Shown here: in pieces, positions 28,156 through 37,855 of the stretch
Position numbering within the stretch: position 1 is the first letter of the stretch
Layout of the letters: each line of letters begins with the position of its first letter
Source of the DNA: an uncultured Paracoccaceae bacterium
GTDB lineage: Bacteria > Pseudomonadota > Alphaproteobacteria > Rhodobacterales > Rhodobacteraceae
Length of the DNA: 64,000 nucleotides
Direction: 5' to 3'
NCBI GenBank assembly: GCA_947492825.1
Contig: CANLNT010000001.1
Span: forward strand, 1,550,001 to 1,614,000
Notes under the pieces: generated by a model
Databases searched by the model: none
Seen by the model: the letters and a program-made list of their open reading frames with translations, nothing else
Told to the model about the DNA's origin: nothing
Program-made: the position numbers and the translations under genes

Positions 28156-28180
28156 CGCCCGCGTCCGTCGCGGGCGTTTT
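28156..28180 (+). terminator. intrinsic terminator after tRNA-Pro
   Basis: An 8-bp perfect stem, CGCCCGCG-tccgt-CGCGGGCG, followed by TTTT, eight bases downstream of the tRNA 3' end. Confidence 0.85.
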
Positions 28181-28198
28181 GCTATCGTGGGGGACGAC

Positions 28199-29278
28199 AT
28201 GGATCAGGGCGTTTTAGCCGATCACCAGATCACAGACCTGATCACCGCAGGCGCGATCACCGCGACGGCCCCCATTGCCGATGGCCAGGTGCAACCCGCC
28301 TCGCTTGATCTGCGTCTTGGGCCCGTAGCCTACCGCGTTCGCGCCTCGTTTCTGGCGGGGCAAAGCCGCACCGTGACCGACCGCCTCCGCGATTTTCAGA
28401 TGCATGAGATTCCGCTGACCGATGGGGCCGTGCTGGAAAAGGGCTGCGTCTATGTGGTGCCGCTGCTGGAATCGCTGGACCTGCCGCAGACCATGACTGC
28501 CGCCGCTTCGGCCAAATCCTCCATCGGGCGGCTAGACCTTCTGACCCGGATCATCACCGACCACGGGACCGAATTTGACCGCGTGCCTGCGGGCTACACC
28601 GGCCCGCTTTATGTTGAGATTTGTCCGCGCAGCTTTTCTGTCGTCGCGCAAACCGGGCAGATGCTCAACCAGATCATCTTTCGCAACGGCGACACCCGCA
28701 TGTCGGACGCCGCCCTGCGCGCCCTGCACGCCGACACGCCCATCGTTGACGGTGATCCGGTCATTTCCGACGGTCTTGGCTTTTCGGTCGACCTCAAACC
28801 CGACAACGGCACGCTTGTCGGTTACCGTGCCAAGCCGCACACCGGCGTTGTCGATCTGGGCAAGCTGAACCACTACGACCCCGCCGATTATTGGGAACCG
28901 GTCCATGCAGAGGATGGCTGGATCATCCTTGACCCCGGTGCCTTCTACATCCTCGTCAGCCGCGAAAGCATCGCGATCCCGCCGATGCAAGCGGCTGAAA
29001 TGGCCCCCTATCTGGCCATGGTCGGAGAGTTCCGCGTGCATTACGCCGGTTTCTTTGATCCCGGCTTTGGCTGGGCCGGGGCCGGTGGCACCGGCTCGCG
29101 CGGCGTGCTCGAAGTGCGCTGCCACGAAGCCCCCTTTGTGCTGGAACATGGTCAGGTTGTCGGGCGGTTGATCTACGAACAGATGGCCGCCCTGCCCCAA
29201 GCGCTTTATGGGATTGATATCAAATCGAATTATCAGGGTCAGGGGTTGAAGCTGTCAAAGCACTTCAAATCCCCCTGA
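28199..29278 (+). CDS. dcd: 2'-deoxycytidine 5'-triphosphate deaminase, long form
   Basis: A 359-residue protein of the dUTPase/dCTP deaminase superfamily, about twice the usual 190 residues. The N-terminal half carries QPASLDLRLG and SAKSSIGRLDLL; the C-terminal half has a second dUTPase-like fold with GAFYILVSRE and FFDPGFGW. It supplies dUMP precursor by deaminating dCTP. The ATG at 28199 is preferred over a GTG at 28187. Confidence 0.86.
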   Translation: MDQGVLADHQITDLITAGAITATAPIADGQVQPASLDLRLGPVAYRVRASFLAGQSRTVTDRLRDFQMHEIPLTDGAVLEKGCVYVVPLLESLDLPQTMTAAASAKSSIGRLDLLTRIITDHGTEFDRVPAGYTGPLYVEICPRSFSVVAQTGQMLNQIIFRNGDTRMSDAALRALHADTPIVDGDPVISDGLGFSVDLKPDNGTLVGYRAKPHTGVVDLGKLNHYDPADYWEPVHAEDGWIILDPGAFYILVSRESIAIPPMQAAEMAPYLAMVGEFRVHYAGFFDPGFGWAGAGGTGSRGVLEVRCHEAPFVLEHGQVVGRLIYEQMAALPQALYGIDIKSNYQGQGLKLSKHFKSP

Positions 29279-29306
29279 CCCGATCGGTGCACGCGCTGGG
29301 GGAGGA

Positions 29307-29414
29307 TCAGCTGCGCACCAGATAAAGCCGCCGTGCCGGTTTAGGTGTCGGGACTGGCACATTGATCCACATCTGCCAGCACTGCGATTTGCCGCATAAT
29401 GCCGTGACAATCAT
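29307..29414 (-). CDS. 35-aa putative small protein coupled to the PACE gene
   Basis: A short frame whose ATG overlaps the stop of the upstream efflux gene (ATGA). The peptide starts MIVTALCGKSQCWQMW and has a basic tail KPARRLYLVRS. The overlap suggests translational coupling, but the length and lack of a recognised family leave it doubtful. Confidence 0.3.
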   Translation of the reverse strand: MIVTALCGKSQCWQMWINVPVPTPKPARRLYLVRS

Positions 29415-29845
29415 GATGCCCTCCGCACCGGGCGCAGCCGGTCGTAAATCAGGAAAAAGCCATAGGCGTAGGCCACGTAGAACAGCGTCAGCCAAATGTT
29501 CAGCCCAATGGCCTGACCGAATGTCAGCCCGCCAATCGCCATCGCCAGCGGCAGCGTGACGCTCACGGCTGTGAGCTCGTACAGAACCGCGTGCAGAACC
29601 CGCACCGCGTTGGGTCGGTCGCTTGCAACACGCCCGGTGCGGCGGCCCTCGATCCGGTCAAAGATGAACCCGTAAAGCGGGGCCCAGATCATCACCGCCA
29701 GTGATATGGCGATCATCAGCGCCAGGCTTTCGCTGGCGTGCCCGCCGTAGAACGCCATGAACAATGGGGTGACGCAGGCAATGCCAATCGCCTCAAAGGC
29801 GCAGGTCTGTAGAATGCGCTCGCGCAGGGTACGTGTGGCCAGCAT
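29411..29845 (-). CDS. PACE-family efflux transporter (BTP-domain pair)
   Basis: A 144-residue, four-helix membrane protein with two bacterial transmembrane pair repeats. The RERILQTCAFEAIG start of the first repeat and NAVRVLHAVLYELTAVSV of the second are typical, as is FDRIEGRRTGR after helix 2. PACE proteins such as AceI export biocides and possibly polyamines. An ATG at 29896 would add 17 residues; the start at 29845 aligns best with the repeat. Confidence 0.78.
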   Translation of the reverse strand: MLATRTLRERILQTCAFEAIGIACVTPLFMAFYGGHASESLALMIAISLAVMIWAPLYGFIFDRIEGRRTGRVASDRPNAVRVLHAVLYELTAVSVTLPLAMAIGGLTFGQAIGLNIWLTLFYVAYAYGFFLIYDRLRPVRRAS

Positions 29846-30006
29846 GGTGAAAATCCCAATCTTTTCGGTATCTTGCAGCGCCGCTCGGGCCTGCATCTCT
29901 TGGGATTTAACTTAACGCCCCCCTGCCTGCGCAACAGTGGGGGTTTCCATACTCCGGCCTGCTTCGGGGTCAGGAATACCCGACCAAACCCGTGCTAATT
30001 GCGCGA

Positions 30007-31407
30007 TCAGGCGGCCGCTGTCAGTTTTTTGTGGTCCAGAAACGCTTGATTGCGACCCGCGTCCTTGGCCCGATACAGCGCCAGATCGGCGCGCTTGATC
30101 ATCTGATTGGGGCTGTCGTCGCTGACCAGCATCGCGGCAACCCCAAAGGATGCCGTGACCGGTCCCAGATGCGTAGGGTAGCCCGCAGCGCCCGCGACTT
30201 TCGCCGCAATCGTGCTGCGCAACCGTTCGGCCAGCGTCGTGGCCTGCGCCTCGGTGTCAGCGCCGGTGACCACCAGAAACTCCTCTCCGCCCCAGCGGCC
30301 CACGGCGTCACCATTGCGTAACTGCGCCTTTGTCAGGCGGCCCACTGTCGCTAACACCCGGTCGCCCGCATCATGGCCCAGCCTGTCGTTGATCTGCTTG
30401 AAATGGTCCAGATCAAACAGGATCACATGGCATGGCTTATTCTCGGTTTGAAACCGGGTCCACTGGGCCTGCAAGGCGGCCTTGATCCCATTGCGGTTCA
30501 ACACCCCTGTCAGTTGGTCCATCGTCGCCATGCGGTGCAACTCCGCGCTGAGCATCCGGCGTGCGCGTTCGGCGCGCTCTTGCTGAAACCCCGATGCCAG
30601 CGCCACTGTGCAAGTGCTTAGCAGGATCACCCCGATCACAAGGGCCTCAGCCGGGATCAGCCTGTCCGGCACACCGACCATCCGATGCAGAACGATCCCC
30701 CCCAACAGCGGCACAAAGAACCCAACCACCAACATCACTCGGGTCCGAAGCCCCACCGGCCCGGCCAGCAGCAGCACCCGCGCAAAAGGCCGGTGCGCGT
30801 AAAGTGTCAGCACCGCCAAGGCCGCGGGCACCAAGGCGATCAGCGTCGACACCGCCATCTGCCCTTCAAACAAATCCGCCCCAAAGCTCAGCGCCAGCAC
30901 GTCGCAAACCAAAACCGCCACGCCCATCAGCGCCAACGCCAGCCCCGCGCGGCCCGCGTGGCGGCGGGTGATGGCAGAGGCAAAGAACAAGGCCAGAACC
31001 AATGCGGTGTCTGATCCCATGCCAGAGAACGACGCCAAGATCGGCCCAATGATGGCCCCCGCCTCGCCGCCCGACGCCACGAAAAGCCGCATGGCCAAAA
31101 GCACCACCAGCCCGCTCAGCAACGTGCCAGACATCGCATAACGCCACACCGGCGTCGGGCGTTGCGGGCGATAGCTTATCAACCCACCGGCCAGAAAAAG
31201 CAGGCCCACAGCAGTGGCCGGATGGGTCACCGCGTCGCCCATGATCGCGCGCACAACATCTTCTGGCCCCACAAAGGGCAACAGCAACCCGGCCAACCCC
31301 AGCAAGACTGACACCGCCGCCAACGGCCGCCGCAGCCGTTGCGCTAACAGAATAAACCGATAGCGACTGTGAAAATCGCCCGCGGGGTCAACATACATAT
31401 CCAACAC
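30007..31407 (-). CDS. membrane diguanylate cyclase (GGDEF domain)
   Basis: A 466-residue protein. About eight N-terminal hydrophobic segments (residues 28-290) are followed by a GGDEF domain with DQLTGVLNRNG, FDLDHFKQINDRLGHDAGD and the active-site loop GGEEF at residues 373-377. RNGD lies five residues before the loop, matching the inhibitory I-site. It should make c-di-GMP and be product-inhibited. The membrane sensor part is not a recognised domain. Confidence 0.9.
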   Translation of the reverse strand: MLDMYVDPAGDFHSRYRFILLAQRLRRPLAAVSVLLGLAGLLLPFVGPEDVVRAIMGDAVTHPATAVGLLFLAGGLISYRPQRPTPVWRYAMSGTLLSGLVVLLAMRLFVASGGEAGAIIGPILASFSGMGSDTALVLALFFASAITRRHAGRAGLALALMGVAVLVCDVLALSFGADLFEGQMAVSTLIALVPAALAVLTLYAHRPFARVLLLAGPVGLRTRVMLVVGFFVPLLGGIVLHRMVGVPDRLIPAEALVIGVILLSTCTVALASGFQQERAERARRMLSAELHRMATMDQLTGVLNRNGIKAALQAQWTRFQTENKPCHVILFDLDHFKQINDRLGHDAGDRVLATVGRLTKAQLRNGDAVGRWGGEEFLVVTGADTEAQATTLAERLRSTIAAKVAGAAGYPTHLGPVTASFGVAAMLVSDDSPNQMIKRADLALYRAKDAGRNQAFLDHKKLTAAA

Positions 31408-31486
31408 ACTTCCCGTTTTGGCAGGAGTGCTAGGTCGTTATGAATGACGAAACGTTAAGATCAGACAATCGATTAAAATGCGATCT

Positions 31487-32131
31487 TTAATCTTCTTCGA
31501 ACATATCCACCTGATCGGTGTCGTCCTCGGATGCCTCTTCGGGGTCCGGCAAGGCACCGGGTGGCGGGCGGTTTTCCAACAATCCCGCAGAGCGTAGTTC
31601 CTTCAGCCCCGGCAGGTCGCGGGCGTTTTCCAGCCCAAAGTGATCAAGGAACCCTTGGGTCACCACAAAGGTCACAGGTCGGCCCGGCGTCATCCGTCTG
31701 CGGCCAAAGCGGATCCACTCCAGCTCGATCAATTGATCAATCGTACCGCGGCTGACGCTCACGCCGCGAATTTCCTCGATCTCGGCCCGTGTTACCGGCT
31801 GATGATAGGCCACAATCGCCAGCGTTTCGATCGCCGCGCGGCTCAGCTTGCGGGTCTCAACCGTTTCCTTTTGCATCAGGAACCCAAGGTCAGATGCCGT
31901 GCGAATAGCCCAGGCATCCCCCACCTTGACCACGTTGACCCCGCGCCCCTCATAGCGTTTGCGCAGATGCGCCAGCGCCTCTGCCGGGTCCGACCCGTGC
32001 GGCATCCGCCCGGTCAGTTCCGTCACCGTCACCGGATCAGCTGTGGCAAACAGGATCGCCTCGACCATGCGTTCCTGTTCGCCCATGGGCGGGGCCTCGA
32101 ACAGGCTGTCGTTTTGGGGGGCGTCAGTCAT
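31487..32131 (-). CDS. scpB: segregation and condensation protein B
   Basis: A 214-residue ScpB with two winged-helix domains (ERMVEAILFATADPVTVTEL; ETLAIVAYHQPVTRAEIEEIRG, SRGTIDQLIELEWI) and an acidic Asp/Glu tail ending DMFEED. It forms the condensin complex with ScpA and Smc. The start at 32131 overlaps scpA by eight bases. Confidence 0.94.
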   Translation of the reverse strand: MTDAPQNDSLFEAPPMGEQERMVEAILFATADPVTVTELTGRMPHGSDPAEALAHLRKRYEGRGVNVVKVGDAWAIRTASDLGFLMQKETVETRKLSRAAIETLAIVAYHQPVTRAEIEEIRGVSVSRGTIDQLIELEWIRFGRRRMTPGRPVTFVVTQGFLDHFGLENARDLPGLKELRSAGLLENRPPPGALPDPEEASEDDTDQVDMFEED

Positions 32132-32915
32132 CTTGAGGCGCTCTTTTTCGAATTTGAATGGGGGCAAAAGTGTCGGACTGGCGGATGTCGATCTTGCCTT
32201 CTTTCGCCAGTTCCAGACTGGCAGCAAAGGTGGCGGCGGTCGATGACCGGCGCTTGGCGGGGTCCATTTCCCACCCTTCGGGCAGATAGCTGGAAATGTC
32301 GGTCCACTCGCCCGCAAAGCCAATCAACTGGCGCATCCGGTCCAGCGCCTGCTCCATCGTCATCACCGCCTCGCGGTCCAGCACGAAGGGGCGGAATTCA
32401 TCCTTGGTGCGGATGCGCGCATAGCCCTGCATCAGGTCCAGCAACGTTGCGGTATAGGTCACGCGCCGCACGCGTTGCACGTCTTCGGTGATACCTCGGG
32501 CAAAGAAATCACGCCCCAATTGATCCCGCGCCATCAGCTTGGCCGCCGCCCCGCGCATCGCTTCAAGCCGTTCCAGCTGGAACGCAAGGTGCGCGGCAAG
32601 TTCCTCGCCCGATGGTCCCTCTTCAGTCGGGTCAGGCGGCAACAACAGGCGCGATTTGAGGAACGCAAGCCAGGCGGCCATCACCAGATAATCGGCGGCC
32701 AGTTCCAGCCGCAATTCCTTGGCCTGTTCGACAAAGGCCAGATATTGCTCTGCCAGCGCCAGAATCGAAATTTCGCGCAGGTCCACCTTTTGCGTGCGGC
32801 TCAGCGTCAGCAGCAGGTCCAGCGGGCCCTCAAACGCGCCCACGTCCACGATCAGCGCCTCGGCGGCAAGCCGTTCGGTCACGCTGACTGCGTCTTCCTG
32901 AAACTCCGATGGCAC
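32124..32915 (-). CDS. scpA: segregation and condensation protein A
   Basis: A 263-residue kleisin, ScpA, with the N-terminal Smc-binding FEGPLDLLLTLSRTQKVDLREISI, the middle ADYLVMAAWLAFLKSRLLLP and a C-terminal winged helix. It bridges Smc heads in chromosome segregation. It sits between nagZ and scpB in the argS-SPOR-nagZ-scpA-scpB unit. Confidence 0.94.
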   Translation of the reverse strand: MPSEFQEDAVSVTERLAAEALIVDVGAFEGPLDLLLTLSRTQKVDLREISILALAEQYLAFVEQAKELRLELAADYLVMAAWLAFLKSRLLLPPDPTEEGPSGEELAAHLAFQLERLEAMRGAAAKLMARDQLGRDFFARGITEDVQRVRRVTYTATLLDLMQGYARIRTKDEFRPFVLDREAVMTMEQALDRMRQLIGFAGEWTDISSYLPEGWEMDPAKRRSSTAATFAASLELAKEGKIDIRQSDTFAPIQIRKRAPQDD

Positions 32916-32927
32916 TGCCCGATACCC

Positions 32928-33917
32928 TTACGCCAAAAGCGCTTCAAGTTCGGCAATGGCGGCGGGAATGTCAATCGGAACCGGGGGTTTGCGCTGCGCC
33001 AATGCCCGCTCTGCGCGGGCCATCGCCGCATCACTCATCTGCCCCGCTGTGGCGGCAACCGCTTCCACCTCGGCCCGGTCGCCATTGCAGTGCAACACAA
33101 GATCACACCCCGCGGCCAGTGACGCCTGCGCGCGGTCTGGCACTGTGCCGCGCAGCGCGTCCATCCCAATATCATCGGTCATAATCAACCCGTCAAAGCC
33201 GATGTCAGCCCGGATCACTTGCATCATCGTGGTACTTGTGGTCGCCGGCTGGCCCGGATCAATCGCGTCAAAGACGATATGCGCGGTCATCCCCATCGCC
33301 ATGTCATTCAGTGCCACAAATGGCGCGAAATCCCGTTCTTCCAGCGCCTTACGCGATACTCTTACAGTGGGCAATTCCTTGTGGCTGTCGACCGTTGCGC
33401 GGCCATAGCCCGGAATATGCTTCAGGATTGGCAGCACCCCACCGGCCAGATGCGCCTCTGCACAGGTGCGCGCGGCCTGCACCACCGTGTCCACGTCGCG
33501 CCCATACAGCCGGTTGCGCATCACCGGGTGTGCTGCGTCTTCCAGCAGGTCGGCAAGTGGCGCGCAATTGGCGTCAATGCCCACGTCATGCAGTTCCGCA
33601 GCGATCAGCCGGTTGCGCAGCCACATCGCCCGGATCGGGTCGCGCGCCCGCTCCATCTGATCCAATGCGGGCAGATATTCGCGCCAATGAGGCGCGCGCA
33701 TCCGCTGCACGCGACCGCCTTCCTGATCAATCATGATCGGGGCGTCGCGCCCCACCGCCTCGCGCAATTCGCTCGTCAGGCGGCGCAGCTGGTCAGGGTC
33801 AACCACATTGCGTGCAAACAGGATGAACCCCCAAGGGTCCGCATCGCGGAAATGCGCCTTTTCCCAATCGGTAATCTCGGGCGCTTGCGGCCCGACGATA
33901 ACAGCGCCATGCGCCAC
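32928..33917 (-). CDS. nagZ: beta-N-acetylhexosaminidase NagZ (GH3)
   Basis: A 329-residue cytosolic GH3 enzyme that removes GlcNAc from recycled anhydromuropeptides. KHIPGYGRATVDSHKELP carries the catalytic His loop and MTDDIGMDAL the Asp nucleophile; the family's more usual HIPGHG is HIPGYG here. Its stop touches the SPOR gene's stretch (two genes abut). Confidence 0.93.
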   Translation of the reverse strand: MAHGAVIVGPQAPEITDWEKAHFRDADPWGFILFARNVVDPDQLRRLTSELREAVGRDAPIMIDQEGGRVQRMRAPHWREYLPALDQMERARDPIRAMWLRNRLIAAELHDVGIDANCAPLADLLEDAAHPVMRNRLYGRDVDTVVQAARTCAEAHLAGGVLPILKHIPGYGRATVDSHKELPTVRVSRKALEERDFAPFVALNDMAMGMTAHIVFDAIDPGQPATTSTTMMQVIRADIGFDGLIMTDDIGMDALRGTVPDRAQASLAAGCDLVLHCNGDRAEVEAVAATAGQMSDAAMARAERALAQRKPPVPIDIPAAIAELEALLA

Positions 33918-34889
33918 TTAGCGCACGACCACAGGGATACAATCGGCATTGCCCGCCTCAAGGGCGGCACAGAACCGGCGCGCGTCGCTAAGGTCAGCAA
34001 AACCCTTGGCCCGCAGGCGATAGAACGCCTTGCCGTTGCGTTCGGCCTCTTGGATCAATTGTTCCTTGCCGCCCAGATAGGCGCTGAAGCGGCCTTCCAG
34101 CCCGACCCAGGCTTGTGCGGCGGCCTCTGGCGTCGGGAATGCGCCCAATTGCACCAGCTTGGTGCCCGTGGGCAAGGCGGCGGTGGTCACTTCGGCCTGC
34201 GGTGCAACGGCCTCTGCCACGGCGGCGGCCACGGCACTTTCCGGGGTCACAGCCAAGGCGGCCGGGCGCAATAGCGGCCGCAAAGAGGTCGTGACACCGG
34301 GAATGCTGCGGTCGATGATCGTCACCACCGGCGCACCATCCAGCGTCACCGTGGGTTCCACAACTGCGGCGTCATCCAGCGGGGCCATCGGCTCAACCCC
34401 TGCGGCCAGCTGATCCACAAGGGCCAGAATGTCGTCTGTCTCAAGCGGGTCCGCAGGCGCATCAGGCTCCGCATCGGTCAGCGCGGCGGGCACCTCAGCG
34501 GCTTCAACGGCGGGATCAGTTGGGACCACCTCGTCAGCTTCGGCCATCGGCTGCACGGTCAGGTCTTCCTCGGCCAGATCGGTGACCGCAGGGGCCAGCA
34601 CCAGCCGATCCTCGGGCGCTGCAGCCGCCCCTTCGGCGGCCACCGCGTTTACGGCCAGCCCGGTGTGCAGGGCGACTTCTCCTCCGGGGTTCTCCGGGGC
34701 CACACGCATGGCACCCTCCATTGCACGCACCACCGGGATGCCGGTCACGTCGCGCATGATCAACTGATAGCCCCAGACACCGATCCCGGCCATCAGGCCA
34801 AGCGACACTGCCGCACCTGCATAATTCGCGAAAACACCCGCCTTGCGGGTCAGGGGCACGTGTTCTGTGCCCTCTTCATAAACTGCCAT
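33918..34889 (-). CDS. SPOR domain protein
   Basis: A 323-residue bitopic protein. A short cytosolic segment is followed by a single membrane helix (about residues 24-45), a long acidic Ala/Pro/Val/Thr-rich periplasmic linker (60-235) and a C-terminal SPOR domain. The domain begins KLVQLGAFPTPEAAAQAW and contains the AFYRLRAKGFADLSDARRFCAAL core. SPOR domains bind denuded glycan strands at the division site. Confidence 0.87.
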   Translation of the reverse strand: MAVYEEGTEHVPLTRKAGVFANYAGAAVSLGLMAGIGVWGYQLIMRDVTGIPVVRAMEGAMRVAPENPGGEVALHTGLAVNAVAAEGAAAAPEDRLVLAPAVTDLAEEDLTVQPMAEADEVVPTDPAVEAAEVPAALTDAEPDAPADPLETDDILALVDQLAAGVEPMAPLDDAAVVEPTVTLDGAPVVTIIDRSIPGVTTSLRPLLRPAALAVTPESAVAAAVAEAVAPQAEVTTAALPTGTKLVQLGAFPTPEAAAQAWVGLEGRFSAYLGGKEQLIQEAERNGKAFYRLRAKGFADLSDARRFCAALEAGNADCIPVVVR

Positions 34890-34958
34890 GTCCGCCTCAC
34901 TGCACGGGGCGTTTGCCGCCCTCGATTGGTTACCTCAGCTCACCCGGACACGTGCGCT

Positions 34959-36695
34959 TTAGCGCATCTCTTCTGCCGGGGTCACACCAAGAATACCAAG
35001 GCCGGAGGCCAAAACAACCTGAACCGCGCGGATCAGGGCGATTTTCGCCTGTGTTGTGGCAATGTCACCCTCCTGCAGGAACCGCAGGCTGGTGTCGTCA
35101 TTGCCCCGGTTCCACAGCCCGTGGAAATCCGACGCCAGATCATAAAGGTAAAACGCAATCCTGTGCGGCTCATGCCCCTTTGCGGCAATCTCAACCAGCC
35201 GTGGCCACTCCGCCACCCGCTTGGCGACCTTCAGCTCGGCCTCATGCGCGGCGCGCGTCATATCAGCGCCCGCCAAAGTCGCGTCATCCACGTCCACCTC
35301 TGCCTTGCGCAGCACCGAATTGATCCGCGCATGGGCGTATTGCACGTAAAACACCGGGTTGTCCTTGGACTGCTCGGTCACCTTGTCGAAATCGAAATCC
35401 AGTGGCGCGTCGTTCTTGCGCGTCAGCATGTGGAACCGGGTCACGTCCGACCCCACCTGATCGACCACATCGCGCAGGGTCACGAACGTCCCTGCCCGCT
35501 TGGACATCTTGAACGGCTCCCCGTTCTTATAAAGCTTCACCAGCTGGGTCAGCTTGATATCGAAATCGACCTTTTCATCCGACAGCGCCGCGACAGCCGC
35601 CTTCATCCGCTTCACGTAACCGCCGTGATCGGCCCCGAAGACATCAATCATCGCGTCAAAGCCGCGCACAACCTTGTCATAGTGATAGGCAATGTCGGGC
35701 GCGAAATAGGTCCAGGCCCCGTCCGATTTCTTCACCGGCCGGTCCACATCATCCCCGTAAGCGGTTGACTTGAACAAGGTCTGCTCGCGCGGTTCCCAAT
35801 CCTCTGGCAGCTTGCCCTTGGGCGGCTCAAGCGTGCCGCGATAGATCAGACCCTTCTGGTCCAGCGACTGGATCGCATCCTCAATCCGACCGGTGCCATA
35901 AAGCCCCTTCTCGGAAAAGAAGTTGTCCATCTTGATGCCAAGCGACGCCAGATCGCTGCGGATCAGATCCATCATCGCCTCTGTGGCATAGGCCCGCACG
36001 TCTTCCAGCCAGAACTGCTCGCCCTTGCCAACATAGGCGTCACCCATCTTGGCCTTCAGCGCCTCGCCCACCGGGATCAGATAGTCGCCGGGATACGTGC
36101 CATCCTCAAACGCGACCTCTTGGCCATGCGCCTCAAGATACCGCAGGTACACCGACCGGGCGAGCACATCGACCTGCGCGCCACCGTCGTTGATGTAGTA
36201 TTCGCGGGTGACGTCAAAACCTGCGTAATCCAGCAGGCTCGCCAATGCGTCACCAAAGACCGCACCCCGTGTGTGACCCACATGCAGCGGGCCGGTGGGG
36301 TTGGCACTGACATATTCCACCATCATCTTTTTGCCCTGACCCATCCCGGACCGGCCGTAACCGTCCGAAGAGGTCAGAACATGACCGATGAGGCCACCCC
36401 AGACGCCCGCCCCCAGCCGCATGTTCAGAAATCCGGGCCCGGCAACCTCTGCCACGGTGATCCGGTCATCCTTGGACAATTCACCGGCCAGCGCCTCTGC
36501 AATGGCGCGCGGGTTCATCTTGGCAGGCTTGGCCAACACCATCGCCGCATTGGTCGCCATATCGCCGTGGGCGGCATCGCGCGGTGGCTCAACCGTGATG
36601 GCGGCGCGGTTCAACCCGGCAGGCAATACGCCCGCGCCCTCCAGCGTATCAAGGCAGGTCATCACAAGCGCACGGATATCGGCAAAGACGTTCAT
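34959..36695 (-). CDS. argS: arginyl-tRNA synthetase
   Basis: A 578-residue class I synthetase with the HIGH-equivalent HVGHTRG in [16 protein letters not shown], the KMSK-equivalent FKMSKRAG and the C-terminal DALR domain. The ATG at 36695 ([11 protein letters not shown]) is the family start; a longer frame exists upstream. It heads the five-gene unit running leftward to scpB. Confidence 0.96.
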   Translation of the reverse strand: MNVFADIRALVMTCLDTLEGAGVLPAGLNRAAITVEPPRDAAHGDMATNAAMVLAKPAKMNPRAIAEALAGELSKDDRITVAEVAGPGFLNMRLGAGVWGGLIGHVLTSSDGYGRSGMGQGKKMMVEYVSANPTGPLHVGHTRGAVFGDALASLLDYAGFDVTREYYINDGGAQVDVLARSVYLRYLEAHGQEVAFEDGTYPGDYLIPVGEALKAKMGDAYVGKGEQFWLEDVRAYATEAMMDLIRSDLASLGIKMDNFFSEKGLYGTGRIEDAIQSLDQKGLIYRGTLEPPKGKLPEDWEPREQTLFKSTAYGDDVDRPVKKSDGAWTYFAPDIAYHYDKVVRGFDAMIDVFGADHGGYVKRMKAAVAALSDEKVDFDIKLTQLVKLYKNGEPFKMSKRAGTFVTLRDVVDQVGSDVTRFHMLTRKNDAPLDFDFDKVTEQSKDNPVFYVQYAHARINSVLRKAEVDVDDATLAGADMTRAAHEAELKVAKRVAEWPRLVEIAAKGHEPHRIAFYLYDLASDFHGLWNRGNDDTSLRFLQEGDIATTQAKIALIRAVQVVLASGLGILGVTPAEEMR

Positions 36696-36837
36696 CAGGG
36701 TGGTTCCTTGGGGATTGAAGGGCCGGTTTACCACGCGCGGCACACGCGTCAATCAGCGCGGCACCGGAATCAGGTGGAAAAGTGGGCCAAACTGTGTTAA
36801 GAATAAGGCATTGATTAACCTTTGTTCGGTGACAGTA

Positions 36838-37653
36838 ATGTACAAAACGATTGCGTCCGGCCTTTTGGCGGGCATGTTTCTAGCAACTTCCGCAGCACAA
36901 GCAGCAGATGTGAACCTCAACGATTGGGTGGCAGAGAATTACCCCCCAGTCAGCGGATTCTCGGGTGCCAACTGGATGGTGAATGGGCCGGGCGGTGAAT
37001 CCGTCACCCAAACCATCAACGGCCAACCCACAATTTTTTATGCGGATACGCAGGCCCAAGGGACGCAAGTCACCGGCAAGGCCAGCGTGATTACCAACAG
37101 CGACAACGACTTCTTTGGCTTCGTGCTGGGCTTCAATCCCGGCGACACCATGAACAGCGCCGCGGATTATCTTCTGGTGGATTGGAAGCAAGCCGACCAG
37201 AATTTCAACTTTACGGGCGGTACAGCCAATCTGACCCCCGGCTCGACCGCAACAGCTGGCCTTGCGGTGTCGCGCGTGTCCGGCATTCCAACAGCGGATG
37301 AACTTTGGGGCCACTTCGACGGCGCAGGCAATGCGAATGGCGGGGTTCAGGAACTGGCCCGCGCCTCGACCTCTTTGGGCAGCACCGGCTGGAACAACTT
37401 TGAAGAATACGAATTTTCATTCGACTTCGGCCCAAACAATCTGGTGATCAAGGTCAACGGGGTGGAGCAATTCAATCTGGCTGGCAGCTTCTCGAATGGC
37501 CGGATTGGCTTTTACAACTTCAGTCAGGACACGGTGAAGTATTCCGCTTTCACCACCGATCCCGGCTCATTTGCTGTGCCACTACCCGCCTCTGCATGGC
37601 TGCTCATCGCGGCCTTTGGCGGGCTTGGTCTGGCGAAACGACGCAAGGCCTGA
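36838..37653 (+). CDS. secreted VPLPA-CTERM sorting-domain protein
   Basis: A 271-residue exported protein: signal peptide ending AAQA (about residue 22), then a single beta-sandwich domain resembling the thrombospondin C-terminal/laminin-G-like fold. At residue 247 there is a C-terminal sorting signal, VPLPASAWLLIAAFGG, followed by a helix and basic RRKA. Such tails are processed by exosortases and mark proteins made with exopolysaccharide or biofilm matrix. No exosortase is in this window. The true start is the ATG at 36838, since the open frame upstream is antisense to argS. Confidence 0.86.
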   Translation: MYKTIASGLLAGMFLATSAAQAADVNLNDWVAENYPPVSGFSGANWMVNGPGGESVTQTINGQPTIFYADTQAQGTQVTGKASVITNSDNDFFGFVLGFNPGDTMNSAADYLLVDWKQADQNFNFTGGTANLTPGSTATAGLAVSRVSGIPTADELWGHFDGAGNANGGVQELARASTSLGSTGWNNFEEYEFSFDFGPNNLVIKVNGVEQFNLAGSFSNGRIGFYNFSQDTVKYSAFTTDPGSFAVPLPASAWLLIAAFGGLGLAKRRKA

Positions 37654-37700
37654 CGGTCTTCGATCCCGCCTGCTCACGGGCACTTTAATGGAACGTTAAA

Positions 37701-37726
37701 AACGCCCCGGTTTCTTACCGGGGCGT
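37701..37726 (+). terminator. intrinsic terminator after the VPLPA-CTERM gene
   Basis: The 10-bp stem AACGCCCCGG-tttcta-type loop-CCGGGGCGTT is followed by a T-rich stretch (TCATCATTTT) and lies 48 bases past the stop. Confidence 0.75.
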
Positions 37727-37799
37727 TCATCATTTTATCCAACTGATTCAACGCGACAGCCGAGGTGTTAACGTAAATTCAGGGTTTGAGGCTGCATGG

Positions 37800-37832
37800 T
37801 TTGTGCATGGGATGTGCATGCTTTGTGCATCA
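37800..37832. repeat. three tandem 11-bp units with TGTGCATG core
   Basis: TTTGTGCATGG, GATGTGCATGC and TTTGTGCATCA follow each other at an 11-base period in the gap between two convergent genes. The period is close to one DNA turn, so a protein-binding array is possible, but chance or a repeat remnant is equally open. Confidence 0.4.
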
Positions 37833-37855
37833 CCCAAAATCACCGTGCGGTGGGG

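Noticed and set aside
34665-35768. A 367-codon plus-strand frame
   Set aside because: It is antisense to the SPOR and argS genes and has no recognisable domain.
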